Shown: positions 16,151-27,627 of the stretch, piece after piece | Numbering within the stretch: the first letter of the stretch is position 1 | Layout: every line of letters begins with the position of its first letter | Source of the DNA: Streptosporangium album | GTDB lineage: Bacteria; Actinomycetota; Actinomycetes; Streptosporangiales; Streptosporangiaceae | Reading direction: 5' to 3' | Assembly: GCF_014203795.1 (NCBI RefSeq) | Contig: NZ_JACHJU010000004.1 | Span: 434,001 to 498,000 of the forward strand | DNA length: 64,000 bases | Program-made: the position numbers and the translations under genes | The notes under the pieces: model-generated | The model's input: only the letters and a program-made list of their open reading frames with translations | Databases searched by the model: none | Told to the model about the DNA's origin: nothing

Positions 16151-17125
16151 ATGAGCGTGCCAGCCGTGCCCGAGTCGTCCCGGACAGTCGTCGAACCCGC
16201 CCGGGACCCCTACCGGGTGTATCTCGACTCCCTGTCCAGCGCCGAGTCCCGCCGCACCATGCGCGGCTGCCTGGACCGCCTGGCCGCCCTCGTCTCCGGG
16301 GACGAGGTCACCTCCGGAGCGGGCCGGCCCTGGCACCTGCTGCGTTACGAGCACACCGTGCGCATCCGCGCTCTGATGACCGAGCGCGGCTGGTCCCCCG
16401 CCTACGTCAACAAGCATCTGGTCGCCCTCCGCAGGGTGCTGCGCGAGGCCTGGCGGCTCGGTCAGATGACGGCCGAGGAGTACCAGCGCGCCGCCGACCT
16501 GCCGACCGTCGAGCACACCCGCCTGCCCACCGGGCAGCATGTCCCGCCCGAGGTGGTGGGCGCCGCGCTGGCCGCCTGCGACGGCGACGACTCCCCCGCC
16601 GGGGTCCGCGACGCCGCCCTGCTGGCGGTGCTCTACTCCACCGGCTGCCGCCGCGCCGAGATCGCCGGAATGACCCTGGCCGACTACGACCCCGGGGCCC
16701 GCTCGCTGCGGGTGCGCGGCAAGCGCGACAAGGAGCGGATGGTCTACCTCACCCCCGAGGCCGTCGGCCGGCTGGAGCGCTGGCTGGCCGTACGGGGCCG
16801 CCCGGCTGGAGCGCTGTTCTCCCCCATCGGCAGATACGGGCGGCTGCGGGTCAGAGACGGCGGGCCCTCGCCCATGACGGGGCAGGCGATCGCCGACATC
16901 CTGGCCAGACGGCTGGCCGAGGCGGGCGCGATGCCCCGCACCCCGCACGACTTCCGGCGCACCTTCATCGGCGAGCTGCTCGACGCCGGGGTGGACCTGG
17001 CCACGGCCCAGGCGCTCGTCGGCCACTCCTCCCCCGCCACCACGGCCCGCTACGACCGGCGCCCCGAGCGGCGCCGCCGCGAGGCCGTCGACAGGATCAC
17101 CCTGCCCGCGCCCAAGCCGTTGTGA
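16151..17125 (+). CDS. Tyrosine recombinase/integrase
   Basis: A 324-residue phage-integrase-type recombinase. An N-terminal SAM-like core-binding domain (about 25-130) is followed by the catalytic domain with the full tetrad: R167 in STGCRRAEIAG, H266 and R269 in PHDFRRTF, H292 in GHSS, and the nucleophile Y301 in ARYDRR; a K in the GKRDKER hairpin is also present. Size and order fit XerC/D-like and small mobile integrases. No element genes, attachment site duplication or excisionase flank it, so it is either a stand-alone domestic recombinase or the last trace of an element. A TACAAT hexamer at 16113 may be its -10. Confidence 0.85.
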   Translation: MSVPAVPESSRTVVEPARDPYRVYLDSLSSAESRRTMRGCLDRLAALVSGDEVTSGAGRPWHLLRYEHTVRIRALMTERGWSPAYVNKHLVALRRVLREAWRLGQMTAEEYQRAADLPTVEHTRLPTGQHVPPEVVGAALAACDGDDSPAGVRDAALLAVLYSTGCRRAEIAGMTLADYDPGARSLRVRGKRDKERMVYLTPEAVGRLERWLAVRGRPAGALFSPIGRYGRLRVRDGGPSPMTGQAIADILARRLAEAGAMPRTPHDFRRTFIGELLDAGVDLATAQALVGHSSPATTARYDRRPERRRREAVDRITLPAPKPL

Positions 17126-17143
17126 CCGATAGGCTCACCGGCG

Positions 17144-17905
17144 ATGGAACACAGCGGCAAGGGGGATCCCGCGCGCAGCCTCGCGCTGCTCTGGCGGACC
17201 AGCGAGCGGACCAGCCGGAAGGGCAGGCCCGACCTGAGCGTGGACCGGATCGTGCGGGCCGGAATCGAGATCGCCGACGCCGAGGGGCTGGCCGCGCTGT
17301 CGATGCGCCGGGTCGCCGAGCGGCTCGGGGTCGGCACCATGTCCCTCTACACCTACGTGCCGGGCAAGGCCGAACTGCTCGACGTCATGCTCGACACCGT
17401 GTACGGCGAGACGGCCCGGCCCCGGGACGTCGCCGGGGGCTGGCGGGCCAGGCTCACGCTCGTCGCCCGGGAGAACTGGGAGCTGTGCCGCCGCCATCCG
17501 TGGACACTGCAGGTCGACACCGGACGCCCGCCTCTGGGGCCCAACCTCATGGCGAAGTACGACTACGAACTGGGCGCGATCGCCGACACCGGCCTGACCG
17601 AGATCGAGATGGACGCCGTGCTCAGCCTGGTCCTGGGCCACGTGCACAGCACCGTGCGCGGCGCGGTGGCGGCCGCGCGGATCGAGCAGGACACCGGGGT
17701 CAGCGACGAGCAGTGGTGGCAGGCCCACCGGCCGGTCTTCGAGAAGATCTTCAACCCGGCCCGCTACCCGACGGCGGTCAGGGTCGGCGGCGCGGTGGGC
17801 GAGACCTACCAGGCCGCCTACGTCCCGCCCGAGCAGCTCTTCGCGTTCGGCCTGGAACGGGTGCTCGACGGCGTCGAGACGCTCATCGCCAGGCGTCGCG
17901 GCTGA
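17144..17905 (+). CDS. TetR family regulator with TetR_C (drug-sensing) domain
   Basis: A 253-residue protein. The DNA-binding domain starts late, around residue 30 (VDRIVRAGIEIADAEGLAAL), with MRRVAERLGVGTMSLYTYVP as the recognition helix; this spelling belongs to the TetR/ActII-like group that controls drug export genes. The large C-terminal domain includes WRARLTLVARENW and W-T-L-Q-V. It follows the recombinase by 18 bases on the same strand, but no transporter gene is adjacent, so its target is unknown. Its end overlaps the convergent acetyltransferase gene by 23 bases. Confidence 0.88.
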   Translation: MEHSGKGDPARSLALLWRTSERTSRKGRPDLSVDRIVRAGIEIADAEGLAALSMRRVAERLGVGTMSLYTYVPGKAELLDVMLDTVYGETARPRDVAGGWRARLTLVARENWELCRRHPWTLQVDTGRPPLGPNLMAKYDYELGAIADTGLTEIEMDAVLSLVLGHVHSTVRGAVAAARIEQDTGVSDEQWWQAHRPVFEKIFNPARYPTAVRVGGAVGETYQAAYVPPEQLFAFGLERVLDGVETLIARRRG

Positions 17906-18419
17906 GGCGGTAGAGCACCGCCGCCCGGGCCGGGTCGCCGACGGCGACCCGGGGGTGTTCGAAGTCGTCGGCCGGGTCCCTGGTCATGCCGAGGCGTTCC
18001 ATCACTGCACGGGAGCGCAGGTTGGCCACCGCCGTCATGGAGACGATCTCGTCCCGCCCTGCCGGGCCGAAGCCGTGGTCGAGCGCCGCCCGGGCCGCCT
18101 CGCTCGCGTAGCCGTGCCCCCAGGCGGAGCGGGTGAGCCGCCAGCCGATCTCCAGCGCCGGGGTGAAGTGCGCCTCGAACCGCTGCCAGGCCAGTCCCGT
18201 GAACCCGATGAACTCCCCCGTGGCCCGCACCTGCAGCGCCCACAGCCCGTAGCCGTGCTCGTCGAACGCCGACTCGATCCGGTCCACCATGGCGTCGGAC
18301 TGCTCCCGGGTGAGCAGCGCGGGGAAGTGCTCCATCACCTCGGGGTCGGCGTTCATCGCCGCGAACGGCTCCCGGTCGGACTCCTGCCACCTGCGCATGA
18401 TCAGACGGTCGGTCTCCAT
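17883..18419 (-). CDS. RimJ/RimL-type GNAT acetyltransferase
   Basis: A 178-residue protein starting METDRLIMRRWQESD, the normal opening of the ribosomal-protein/RimJ acetyltransferase group. The acetyl-CoA loop appears in IGWRLTRSAWGHGYASEAARAAL and the closing motif in TAVANLRSRAVMERLGM. AAGGG lies six bases before the ATG at 18419. Such enzymes acetylate protein N-termini or small amines; the substrate is not predictable here. Confidence 0.88.
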   Translation of the reverse strand: METDRLIMRRWQESDREPFAAMNADPEVMEHFPALLTREQSDAMVDRIESAFDEHGYGLWALQVRATGEFIGFTGLAWQRFEAHFTPALEIGWRLTRSAWGHGYASEAARAALDHGFGPAGRDEIVSMTAVANLRSRAVMERLGMTRDPADDFEHPRVAVGDPARAAVLYRLSRDAWR

Positions 18420-18710
18420 CACGATCCCTTCCCGGCCACCGCTCCGGCGGCACAGAGAGGCGAGCATACGGTCGATCCGCTCATCTCGGGATCCCACGGG
18501 CCGGGCGGTGAACCGCGTGGCCGCTCCCGAGGCGCCGGGCGCCGGCCGTACACGATCATGATCCGCGTGCCTGCCGAGCGTTTGGGCGATGGTTCGCCGA
18601 AGTCGCATGTAAAGGGTGTGACCTGCGAGTATCGGGAAACCTCCGGCCCCATCGGACACGCCGGTGACCCGATGTGGAATAACTACCGGCACAGGTCGGT
18701 TACAGTAATC

Positions 18711-18874
18711 GTGCCGATGTGGTTTGTGTCCCCCGGGCCGCAAATTACCGCCTTCACGGAATACCGTTCGGCTGGAGCCGTGTTGTGCCTCTCGCCGAGG
18801 AGGCGACCGCCACATCGGCGCTAAACGTTCCGCCCCGTAGGAGCCCAGGCCTCTGCGGGGCGTTTCTTTTTTTT
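18711..18874 (+). ncRNA. Candidate small structured RNA with its own promoter and terminator
   Basis: A gene-free stretch carries an ordered set of signals. TACAGT at 18701-18706 can serve as a -10 box; about five bases later GTGCCGATGTGG (18711-18722) pairs with CCACATCGGCGC (18810-18821) to give a 12-bp closing stem with one G-U pair. Inside are smaller hairpins, including GCCTCT...GGAGGC around 18787-18804. The transcript would end at the terminator at 18831-18874. There is no open frame with a ribosome binding site. I could not match the conserved core of a riboswitch, SRP RNA, tmRNA, RNase P or 6S RNA; a 6S-like or novel regulatory RNA is possible. Confidence 0.5.
18831..18874 (+). terminator. 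Intrinsic terminator with long U-run
   Basis: CGCCCCG (18831-18837) pairs with CGGGGCG (18856-18862), followed by TTTCTTTTTTTT. This is the most classical intrinsic terminator in the window. It does not follow a protein gene on this strand, which is why a small RNA is proposed. Confidence 0.88.
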
Positions 18875-19010
18875 CATGTTTCATCCCGAAAAAGGCCTCC
18901 GGCTTTGGAGGAGAACTACAAAGGTGGAGGTCCCGCTTGTTCGAGTGCGCACACGTGTGGCCTGCCGGGCCACCACCTAGTGTGGTGAACCCGCCTCATA
19001 AGGAGAGCCC

Positions 19011-19661
19011 GTGCTCTATCGCCTGACCAAGATCGTCAGTGCCCCTTTCCTTCATCTGCTGTGGCCCACCGAGGTCATCGGAGCCGAGCACGTGCCCGGG
19101 GCGGGCCCGGCCATCCTGGCGTCCAACCACCTGTCCGTCCTCGACTCGACCTTCCTGCCGCTGGTGCTCCCCCGTCAGGTCCGGTTCGTCGCCAAAGCCG
19201 AATACTTCACCGGCAATCCCGTCACCGCGGCGTGGATGCGGGCCACCGGCCAGATCAGCATCGACCGGCAGAGTCCCACCGCCGCGCAGGACATGCTGGA
19301 CACGGCGGCGCGGGTGCTGCGGGACGGCGAGCTGTTCGGCATCTACCCCGAAGGCACCCGCTCCCCCGACGGCCGTCTCTACCGGGGTAAGGTCGGGGTC
19401 TCCTGGCTGGCCCTGGCCACCGGGGCACCGGTGGTCCCGGTGGCGATGAGCGGCACCGACAAGGTGCTCCCGATCGGGGCCTCGACCCCCAGACTGGGCC
19501 GGGTGGGGGTGCGGATCGGCAAGCCGCTGACGTTCACCGGTTCGGAGACCAGCGCACGGGACCGGCGTCAGGTGACCGACGAGATCATGGCGGCGATCCA
19601 GGAACTGTCGGGACAGGAGTACGTGCCGAGCTACGCGCCCAAACGCACTACAGACGAGTAG
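19011..19661 (+). CDS. plsC: 1-acyl-sn-glycerol-3-phosphate acyltransferase (PlsC family)
   Basis: A 216-residue enzyme of the lysophosphatidic acid acyltransferase family. The catalytic H40xxxxD45 box is in SNHLSVLDS, the phosphate-binding box in YPEGTRSP (E114-R117), and the third block in GAPVVPVAMSGTD. It transfers an acyl chain to lysophosphatidate at the inner membrane face to make phosphatidic acid. It starts at a GTG with AAGGAGAG six bases upstream. Actinomycete genomes carry several paralogues, so the gene symbol denotes family, not a proven housekeeping copy. Confidence 0.88.
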   Translation: MLYRLTKIVSAPFLHLLWPTEVIGAEHVPGAGPAILASNHLSVLDSTFLPLVLPRQVRFVAKAEYFTGNPVTAAWMRATGQISIDRQSPTAAQDMLDTAARVLRDGELFGIYPEGTRSPDGRLYRGKVGVSWLALATGAPVVPVAMSGTDKVLPIGASTPRLGRVGVRIGKPLTFTGSETSARDRRQVTDEIMAAIQELSGQEYVPSYAPKRTTDE

Positions 19662-19733
19662 TCATTTGTCGGCATATGTCGCATTGACCACGCTAAACTG
19701 CGGCCCCTGGGCCGGAGAACAGGGGGTAGTCAG

Positions 19734-21365
19734 GTGCAGCGTGGTAAGACGATCGCGATCACATCGGTGGCCGTCGTGCTGGTGGCGGGGGCCGCCGGAG
19801 GCGGGGCGTGGTGGTTCCTGCACACCCGGGGCACCCCGCAGGAGACCGCCCAGCGCTTCGCCCGGGCGTGGCAGGGCGGCGACCTGACCGCCATGCGCGC
19901 CGAGCTCGGCGTGACCGATCCCGCGTTCGCCAAGGCGTACGAGGACATGCGCAGGAATCTCGCGGTCGAAGGCACCGCGGTGCGGCTGGACTCGGTGCGC
20001 GAGACCGGCGACGGCACCGGCGAGGCCGCCTACACCACCACGTTGACGTTGAAGAACATCGGTGAGTGGAGCTACTCCGGTGTCCTGGACCTGGCGGTCG
20101 TCGACCGCACCTGGCGGGTCAAGTGGTCCCCCAAGGCCGTGCATCCCGACATGGCCGCCGGTGACGCGTTCGCGCTGAAGACCGGATGGCCGGAGCGGGC
20201 GAAGATCACCGCCGCAGGCGGTGAGCGCATCGACGGCGGCGACGTGGGCGGCTCGGTGCAGCAGCTCGTCGGCTACCTGGACAAGGCCACCGACAAGGAC
20301 GTCAAGGCTCTCGGCTCCTCCTACAAGAAGGGCGACGCGATCGGCCGGAGCGGGTTGCAGCAGACCTTCCAGCAACGTCTGGCCGGCACGCCCACCACCG
20401 AGATCCAGCTCGTCGGCGCGGACAAGAAGACCGTCAAGTCCATCGGCAAGATCGAGGGCAAGGACGGCGAGGCGGTCGAGAGCAGCCTGGATCTGCGGGT
20501 CCAGAAAGCCGCCGCCGACGCGGTCCGCGATCTGAAACAGACCGCCTCACTGGTCGCGGTCAGACCGTCCTCCGGCGAGATCCTGGCCGTCGTGAACAAC
20601 CAGGGCGGTTTCAACCGGGCCCTGGACGGCAACTACCCTCCCGGCTCGACCTTCAAGGCGATCACCGGGGTCGGGCTGCTGGCCGAGGGGATGACGCCCG
20701 CCGAACGGACCACCTGCCCCAAGGACGTCAAGGTCGGCGGTCTGCCGATCCGTAACTCCCACCACGCCGGATACGGCTCGGTGAGCTTGTCCGACGCGTT
20801 CGCCTACTCCTGCAACACCACCTTCGCCCCGCTGGCCAAGGAGCGGCTGGGCGCCGACAAGCTGCTGAGCACCGCCGAGCTGTTCGGCTTCAACAGCCAG
20901 CTCAACATCGGCGTCCCTGCCACGAAGGGCAGCTTCCCCCGGGCCCAGAGCGACGCCGAGCTCGCCGCCGAGTCCTTCGGCCAGGGCCGGATCACCGCCA
21001 GCCCGCTGCTGATGGCCTCGGTCGCCGCCACGCTGGCCGACGGCACCTGGCGCCCGCCGACCCTGGTCCCCTCCGTCAAGCAGAAGGCCGAGCCGCAGAA
21101 GCTTCCCGAGGGCGTCACGTCCCCGATCCACCAGATGATGTCCGCCGTGGTCACCAAGGGCACCGCCAAGGACGCCGGCCTGCCGGCCGGCACCCGGGGC
21201 AAGACCGGCACCGCCGAGTTCGGCTCGCAGGACGCGCTGAAGACCCACGCCTGGTTCATCGGATTCCGGGGCGACCTGGCCTTCGCGGTCATCGTGGAGG
21301 AGGGCACGGGCGGCGGGACGGTCGCCGCCCCGGTGGCCGCGCACTTCCTGCGCGCCCTCGGCTGA
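19734..21365 (+). CDS. Penicillin-binding protein (class B-like transpeptidase) with NTF2-like domain
   Basis: A 543-residue protein with an N-terminal membrane anchor (residues 7-28), an NTF2-like MecA_N domain (about 35-150), a linker/dimerisation part and a C-terminal transpeptidase domain. The active-site motifs are complete: S305TFK308, S359CN361 and K490TG492. It crosslinks peptidoglycan outside the membrane and is a beta-lactam target. The architecture resembles actinobacterial PbpA/PBP2a-like proteins of the FtsI superfamily. The start is a GTG with GGGGG seven bases before it; the gene follows plsC by 72 bases and may share its transcript. Confidence 0.92.
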   Translation: MQRGKTIAITSVAVVLVAGAAGGGAWWFLHTRGTPQETAQRFARAWQGGDLTAMRAELGVTDPAFAKAYEDMRRNLAVEGTAVRLDSVRETGDGTGEAAYTTTLTLKNIGEWSYSGVLDLAVVDRTWRVKWSPKAVHPDMAAGDAFALKTGWPERAKITAAGGERIDGGDVGGSVQQLVGYLDKATDKDVKALGSSYKKGDAIGRSGLQQTFQQRLAGTPTTEIQLVGADKKTVKSIGKIEGKDGEAVESSLDLRVQKAAADAVRDLKQTASLVAVRPSSGEILAVVNNQGGFNRALDGNYPPGSTFKAITGVGLLAEGMTPAERTTCPKDVKVGGLPIRNSHHAGYGSVSLSDAFAYSCNTTFAPLAKERLGADKLLSTAELFGFNSQLNIGVPATKGSFPRAQSDAELAAESFGQGRITASPLLMASVAATLADGTWRPPTLVPSVKQKAEPQKLPEGVTSPIHQMMSAVVTKGTAKDAGLPAGTRGKTGTAEFGSQDALKTHAWFIGFRGDLAFAVIVEEGTGGGTVAAPVAAHFLRALG

Positions 21366-21556
21366 CGCCGTACGGCAGGCGTTCCCAACCGGCGGACGCG
21401 ACCGGGAGCGCGGGAGAACAGCCCCCGGGAAGCGTCCGCGGTTCCGCGCGCCCCGGCACAGCTCGATCACTCGTCCTCGCCGGCCCGGGTTCGCGTGCTC
21501 AGCGGGGGCCAAGGCCTGGCATGATGCGTTGAAGATCACATTTTGGGGAGGTCATC

Positions 21557-22036
21557 ATGGTGAAGGAGACCGAGCTGCGGCATTTGCGCCGCTGTGTGGA
21601 GCTGGCTGCCGAGGCCCTGGAGGTGGGTGACGAGCCGTTCGGCTCCGTTCTCGTCGCCGCGGACGGGACCGTCCTGGCCGAGGACCACAACCGGGTGGCC
21701 TCCGGCGACCGGACCCGCCATCCGGAGTTCGAGCTGGCACGCTGGTCGGCGGCCAACATGACCCCTGCCGAACGTGCGGCGGCGACCGTCTTCACCTCGG
21801 GTGAGCACTGCCCGATGTGCGCCGCCGCGCACGGCTGGGTCGGGCTGGGCCGCATCGTGTACGTGAGCTCTTCGGAGCAGCTGGCGACCTGGCTCGCCGA
21901 GTTGGGAGTCCCCGCGCCTCCCGTGCGGACCCTGCCGATCCACCAGGTGGTCCCCGATCTCGTGGTGGAGGGCCCGATCCCCGATCTCGCGGAGCAGGTG
22001 CACGAGCTGCACCGCCGCTTCCACAGCTCGTCCTGA
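21557..22036 (+). CDS. Nucleoside/nucleobase deaminase (CMP/dCMP deaminase fold)
   Basis: A 159-residue zinc-dependent deaminase. H55 and catalytic E57 occur in the variant motif HPEFE (usually HAE), and the two zinc cysteines are C85 and C88 in SGEHCPMCAAAHGW. The FGSVLVAADG stretch before it is the usual substrate-binding start of guanine or cytosine deaminases and TadA relatives. Length and the CPMC motif favour a guanine-deaminase-like or general nucleoside deaminase. GGGGAGG lies six bases before the ATG. Confidence 0.85.
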   Translation: MVKETELRHLRRCVELAAEALEVGDEPFGSVLVAADGTVLAEDHNRVASGDRTRHPEFELARWSAANMTPAERAAATVFTSGEHCPMCAAAHGWVGLGRIVYVSSSEQLATWLAELGVPAPPVRTLPIHQVVPDLVVEGPIPDLAEQVHELHRRFHSSS

Positions 22037-22039
22037 GAG

Positions 22040-22310
22040 GCCCGCAGGCCGGGCTTCGGTCCATGCCTGGCCACGGCCTGCACCCGGCAGGCACATGGAC
22101 GTCGTGGGCTCTGCCGCGCGCACGACGTCCGCTGGTGGGAGCAACACCGCGCAGGGAAGGCCGCAGTTGCCGGGCTCGACGCCTGCGCCTGGTGCCGGTC
22201 GAGCGCCCTGGTGGCCAGTGGGCACGAGGTCGTGCCGCAGGGCCTGGCCTCGCTGGTTCAGGCTCAGATCCTGTTCGGCCTGCAGGAGCGCTGTCGATAT
22301 GGTGCGCTGG
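22040..22310 (+). pseudogene. Unidentified decayed coding fragment with Cys/His pairs
   Basis: One frame lacking a start reads CRAHDVRWWEQHRAGK and later DACAWCRSSA, then LVQAQILFGLQER. The C-x-x-H and C-x-x-C pairs and the helix Q-A-Q-I-L-F-G-L-Q-E-R look like the middle of an actinobacterial integrase-like or zinc-binding protein, but I cannot name the family. The frame ends at the LysR fragment without a stop of its own, indicating a junction. Confidence that it was once coding is moderate. Confidence 0.35.
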
Positions 22311-22745
22311 CCTACCTCTACCCGGCTCCCGGTCCCCGAAGGGCTGAACACCCACGTGCTGGTCACCGAGAGCAGGGGGGTCGCCCTGCCGGCGGATCAC
22401 CCGCTGGCCCCGCGTGCGGAGATTCCGTTCTCCGCGCTGCGGGACGAGCCCTTCATCGCGCTGCCCACCACGGCGGGACCGCTACGTGACTACTGGCTCG
22501 GCCGTGATGCCCGCGCCGGCGAGCCCGTCGTGGGCGTCACGGCGAACACCCCTGAGGAGGTTTTCGAGGCCGTGACCAGCGGGTTGGGCGTGGTGCTCGT
22601 GGCCGAGGGGAACGCGACGCTCTACAACCGGCCGGGCATGGTCTACCGGCCGGTGACGGGCCTGCCTCCGGGCGAGCCGGCCATCGCCTGGCGAAAGGGC
22701 GACCGTCGCCCTCAGGTCATGGCCTTCGTCGACGCCCTGCGTTGA
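22311..22745 (+). pseudogene. C-terminal fragment of a LysR-type regulator
   Basis: The final 144 codons read as the effector-binding domain of a LysR regulator: LVTESRGVALPADHPLAPRA, the strand-helix DEPFIALP, GVTANTPEEVFEAVTSGLGVVLVAEG and VYRPVTGLPPGEPAIAWRKGD, which is the standard end of this domain. The DNA-binding helix-turn-helix and the first half of the effector domain are missing, and unrelated sequence precedes it. It is a broken gene. Confidence 0.75.
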
Positions 22746-22766
22746 CCGGGCGTCTCGGCGGAGGCG

Positions 22767-23378
22767 TCAGCCTCCGCCCGCCGGGCGCATGCCGCGTAGC
22801 GCCGTCTCCACCACTGTGTCCGCGAACTCGGCGCTCAGCGGGCCGCTCCGGAACATCCAGCGGCTGAGCAGCGGCGCGAAGAGGAGGTCGACGGCGACGT
22901 CGAGATCCAGATCGGCGGCCAGGTCCCCGGCGCACTGGGCGCTGCGCAGCCGTTCCTTCTTGATCTCCTTCATGGGGAGGTCGAGCCGTTGGAGGTAGTC
23001 GGCGGCCAGCACGGGATCGTTGAGGATCTCGATGTTCAGTGCCCGCATCGGGCCGTCGTAGCGGGGATCGGACAGCTCCTCGGCGGTGGCCCGCAGGACG
23101 GTCTTCAGATCGGCCTCCAGGTCTCCGGTGTCGGGGAGTGCCGCTGTCCCGGTCTCCCCCTCGCTGAGCATGAGGAAGGCGTCGAAGAGCACCGCCCCCT
23201 TCGACGGCCACCAGCGGTAGATCGTCTGCTTGCCGGCACCTGCGCGGGCCGCGATGGCCTCGATGCTGAGTTTGGAGTATCCGACCTCGCCGACGAGCTC
23301 GAAGGCGGCGGCGAGAATCGCCCGCCGTGACCTCTCGCTGCGCCGGGTGGCGTCGGGCGCCGTCCTGTTCTGGCTCAT
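22767..23378 (-). CDS. TetR family regulator
   Basis: A 203-residue protein with a conserved N-terminal domain (RRAILAAAFELVGEVGYSKL, then IEAIAARAGAGKQTIYRWWP as recognition helix) and a TetR_C_11-like C-terminal domain (RALNIEILNDPVLAADYL, LFAPLLSRWMFRSGPL). The last block is common in TetR proteins similar to the one at 186-785. The ATG at 23378 was chosen because the family starts close to the helix. Inverted repeats upstream may be its operator. No linked target gene is obvious. Confidence 0.88.
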   Translation of the reverse strand: MSQNRTAPDATRRSERSRRAILAAAFELVGEVGYSKLSIEAIAARAGAGKQTIYRWWPSKGAVLFDAFLMLSEGETGTAALPDTGDLEADLKTVLRATAEELSDPRYDGPMRALNIEILNDPVLAADYLQRLDLPMKEIKKERLRSAQCAGDLAADLDLDVAVDLLFAPLLSRWMFRSGPLSAEFADTVVETALRGMRPAGGG

Positions 23379-23410
23379 GCCCTCGATCCTAGTACCCAGC
23401 GAACCGATAC

Positions 23411-23472
23411 GGTCCGTCTCGACTCGGGCGCGGGACCGCCCTGGCGTCGAAGGCGTTCGAGCGAGACGGACC
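23411..23472. promoter_or_regulatory. Spaced inverted repeats upstream of the TetR gene
   Basis: GGTCCGTCTCG (23411-23421) and its exact complement CGAGACGGACC (23462-23472) are separated by 40 bases. A small palindrome ACCGATACGGT overlaps the left arm at 23403-23413. Both lie within 95 bases of the TetR start and are candidate binding sites for it. Confidence 0.45.
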
Positions 23473-23581
23473 CTCCCGACCGGCCCCTCCGGGGCGTCGT
23501 AGAGCCACGGACGGACACGGCCCCGGGCGACCGGCTTCCACCACTCCCCGCCGGCCACGGCTCCGAGTGCGCGGCGGGCCC

Positions 23582-23863
23582 CTAGAAGGGGAGCGCGGCG
23601 GCCTCGTGGCGGAGAGCCAGGACGAGCAGGGTGGCGATCAGAGTGGCCATCAACACCCAGCTGACCATGATGATGATCGTTGATCGGCGAGGACGGCGGG
23701 GCGCCCGCCTCTTCTTCTTCGCGTCGTTCTTACGACGGCCGTGCTCCTTGCGCTGGACACGCTCGTTGAACGACTCCAGTCGTGCCGCCAGTCGCGGGTC
23801 CTCGTCGGTGAGGTGCCGCTCGATCTGCAGCAGTAGTCGCTCTTCGTCTTGCGACCAGGCCAT
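23582..23863 (-). CDS. DUF3040 family small membrane protein
   Basis: A 93-residue protein starting MAWSQDEERLLLQIERHLTD; the pattern (S-x-x-E-x-x-x-L-x-x-I-E-x-x-L, then D-P-x-L-A-x-R-L) defines DUF3040, a family of actinobacterial proteins of unknown function. A very basic stretch (KEHGRRKNDAKKKRRAPRR) precedes one transmembrane helix near residues 63-83, an N-in topology with the basic part in the cytoplasm. GGGGAGG lies six bases before the ATG at 23863. Confidence 0.85.
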   Translation of the reverse strand: MAWSQDEERLLLQIERHLTDEDPRLAARLESFNERVQRKEHGRRKNDAKKKRRAPRRPRRSTIIIMVSWVLMATLIATLLVLALRHEAAALPF

Positions 23864-24132
23864 GCCGTACCTCCCCGGAACGCAAGGCGTGTGCGAATTT
23901 CCTGCCCAATCGTGAAGATCATTATCCATTCCGAGACCCGTGATTTACCGCTTCTTTTCACGCGCGCCATCCACTCCACCACCACAGGCCCGCAGGCTGG
24001 ACCCAGGACAGCGCGGCGGTGGGCGCACGGGATCGGGCGGCGCGCCGGCGACGGCCTGCCGCCGCCGGAAGATCCGCACTCCGCCGCCGGCGCCCGCCCG
24101 TCGCCCCGGGTTGTGGACGGCCTGAGAAGCGG

Positions 24133-24162
24133 GTGATTAATGCCTGTGAGGGTATTAATCAC
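24133..24162. promoter_or_regulatory. 30-bp palindrome upstream of the 39-residue gene
   Basis: GTGATTAATGCC and GGTATTAATCAC flank a six-base centre (TGTGAG); nine arm bases pair perfectly and three more with one G-U. It is strikingly AT-rich for this genome and lies 53 bases before a small ORF, in an otherwise empty 350-base gap (23864-24214). It fits an operator for a dimeric repressor better than a terminator, as no U-run follows. Confidence 0.55.
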
Positions 24163-24214
24163 CTTGATGCGAAAAATTGGCATCATCGCGGTGCTTGATG
24201 CAACGGAGGAAGCC

Positions 24215-24334
24215 ATGGCCGACCCGAAGAAGAAATCCGTCAAGGCCTCAGGCAAGCAGAAGAAGGCGGCGATCAGGGCGACGCGCGCCGCCAAGCAGGT
24301 CAAGAAGAACGGCGATTTTCTCAAAAACATATAA
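24215..24334 (+). CDS. Very small lysine/alanine-rich basic protein
   Basis: A 39-residue protein (MADPKKKSVKASGKQKKAA... to FLKNI) with a perfect GGAGG five bases before the ATG at 24215. About a third of the residues are Lys or Arg and it has no hydrophobic segment, so it is probably a nucleic-acid- or ribosome-associated peptide. I do not recognise a family. The strong ribosome binding site and the palindrome upstream argue that it is expressed and regulated. Confidence 0.55.
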   Translation: MADPKKKSVKASGKQKKAAIRATRAAKQVKKNGDFLKNI

Positions 24335-24438
24335 AACGGTCATAGCACTCGGAGCGCGCCGGACCGCCACAGCCGTGGAATCATGATCGGGCGACCGGAG
24401 CGAGCCCCCACCCGGTCACTCGATCATGGAGTGCCACG

Positions 24439-27627
<3,189 letters not shown>

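Noticed and set aside
18701-18874. Riboswitch controlling the downstream acyltransferase
   Set aside because: The U-rich terminator ends 137 bases before plsC, but I could not match any known ligand-binding core, and a promoter between them is as likely. It is listed as a small RNA candidate instead.
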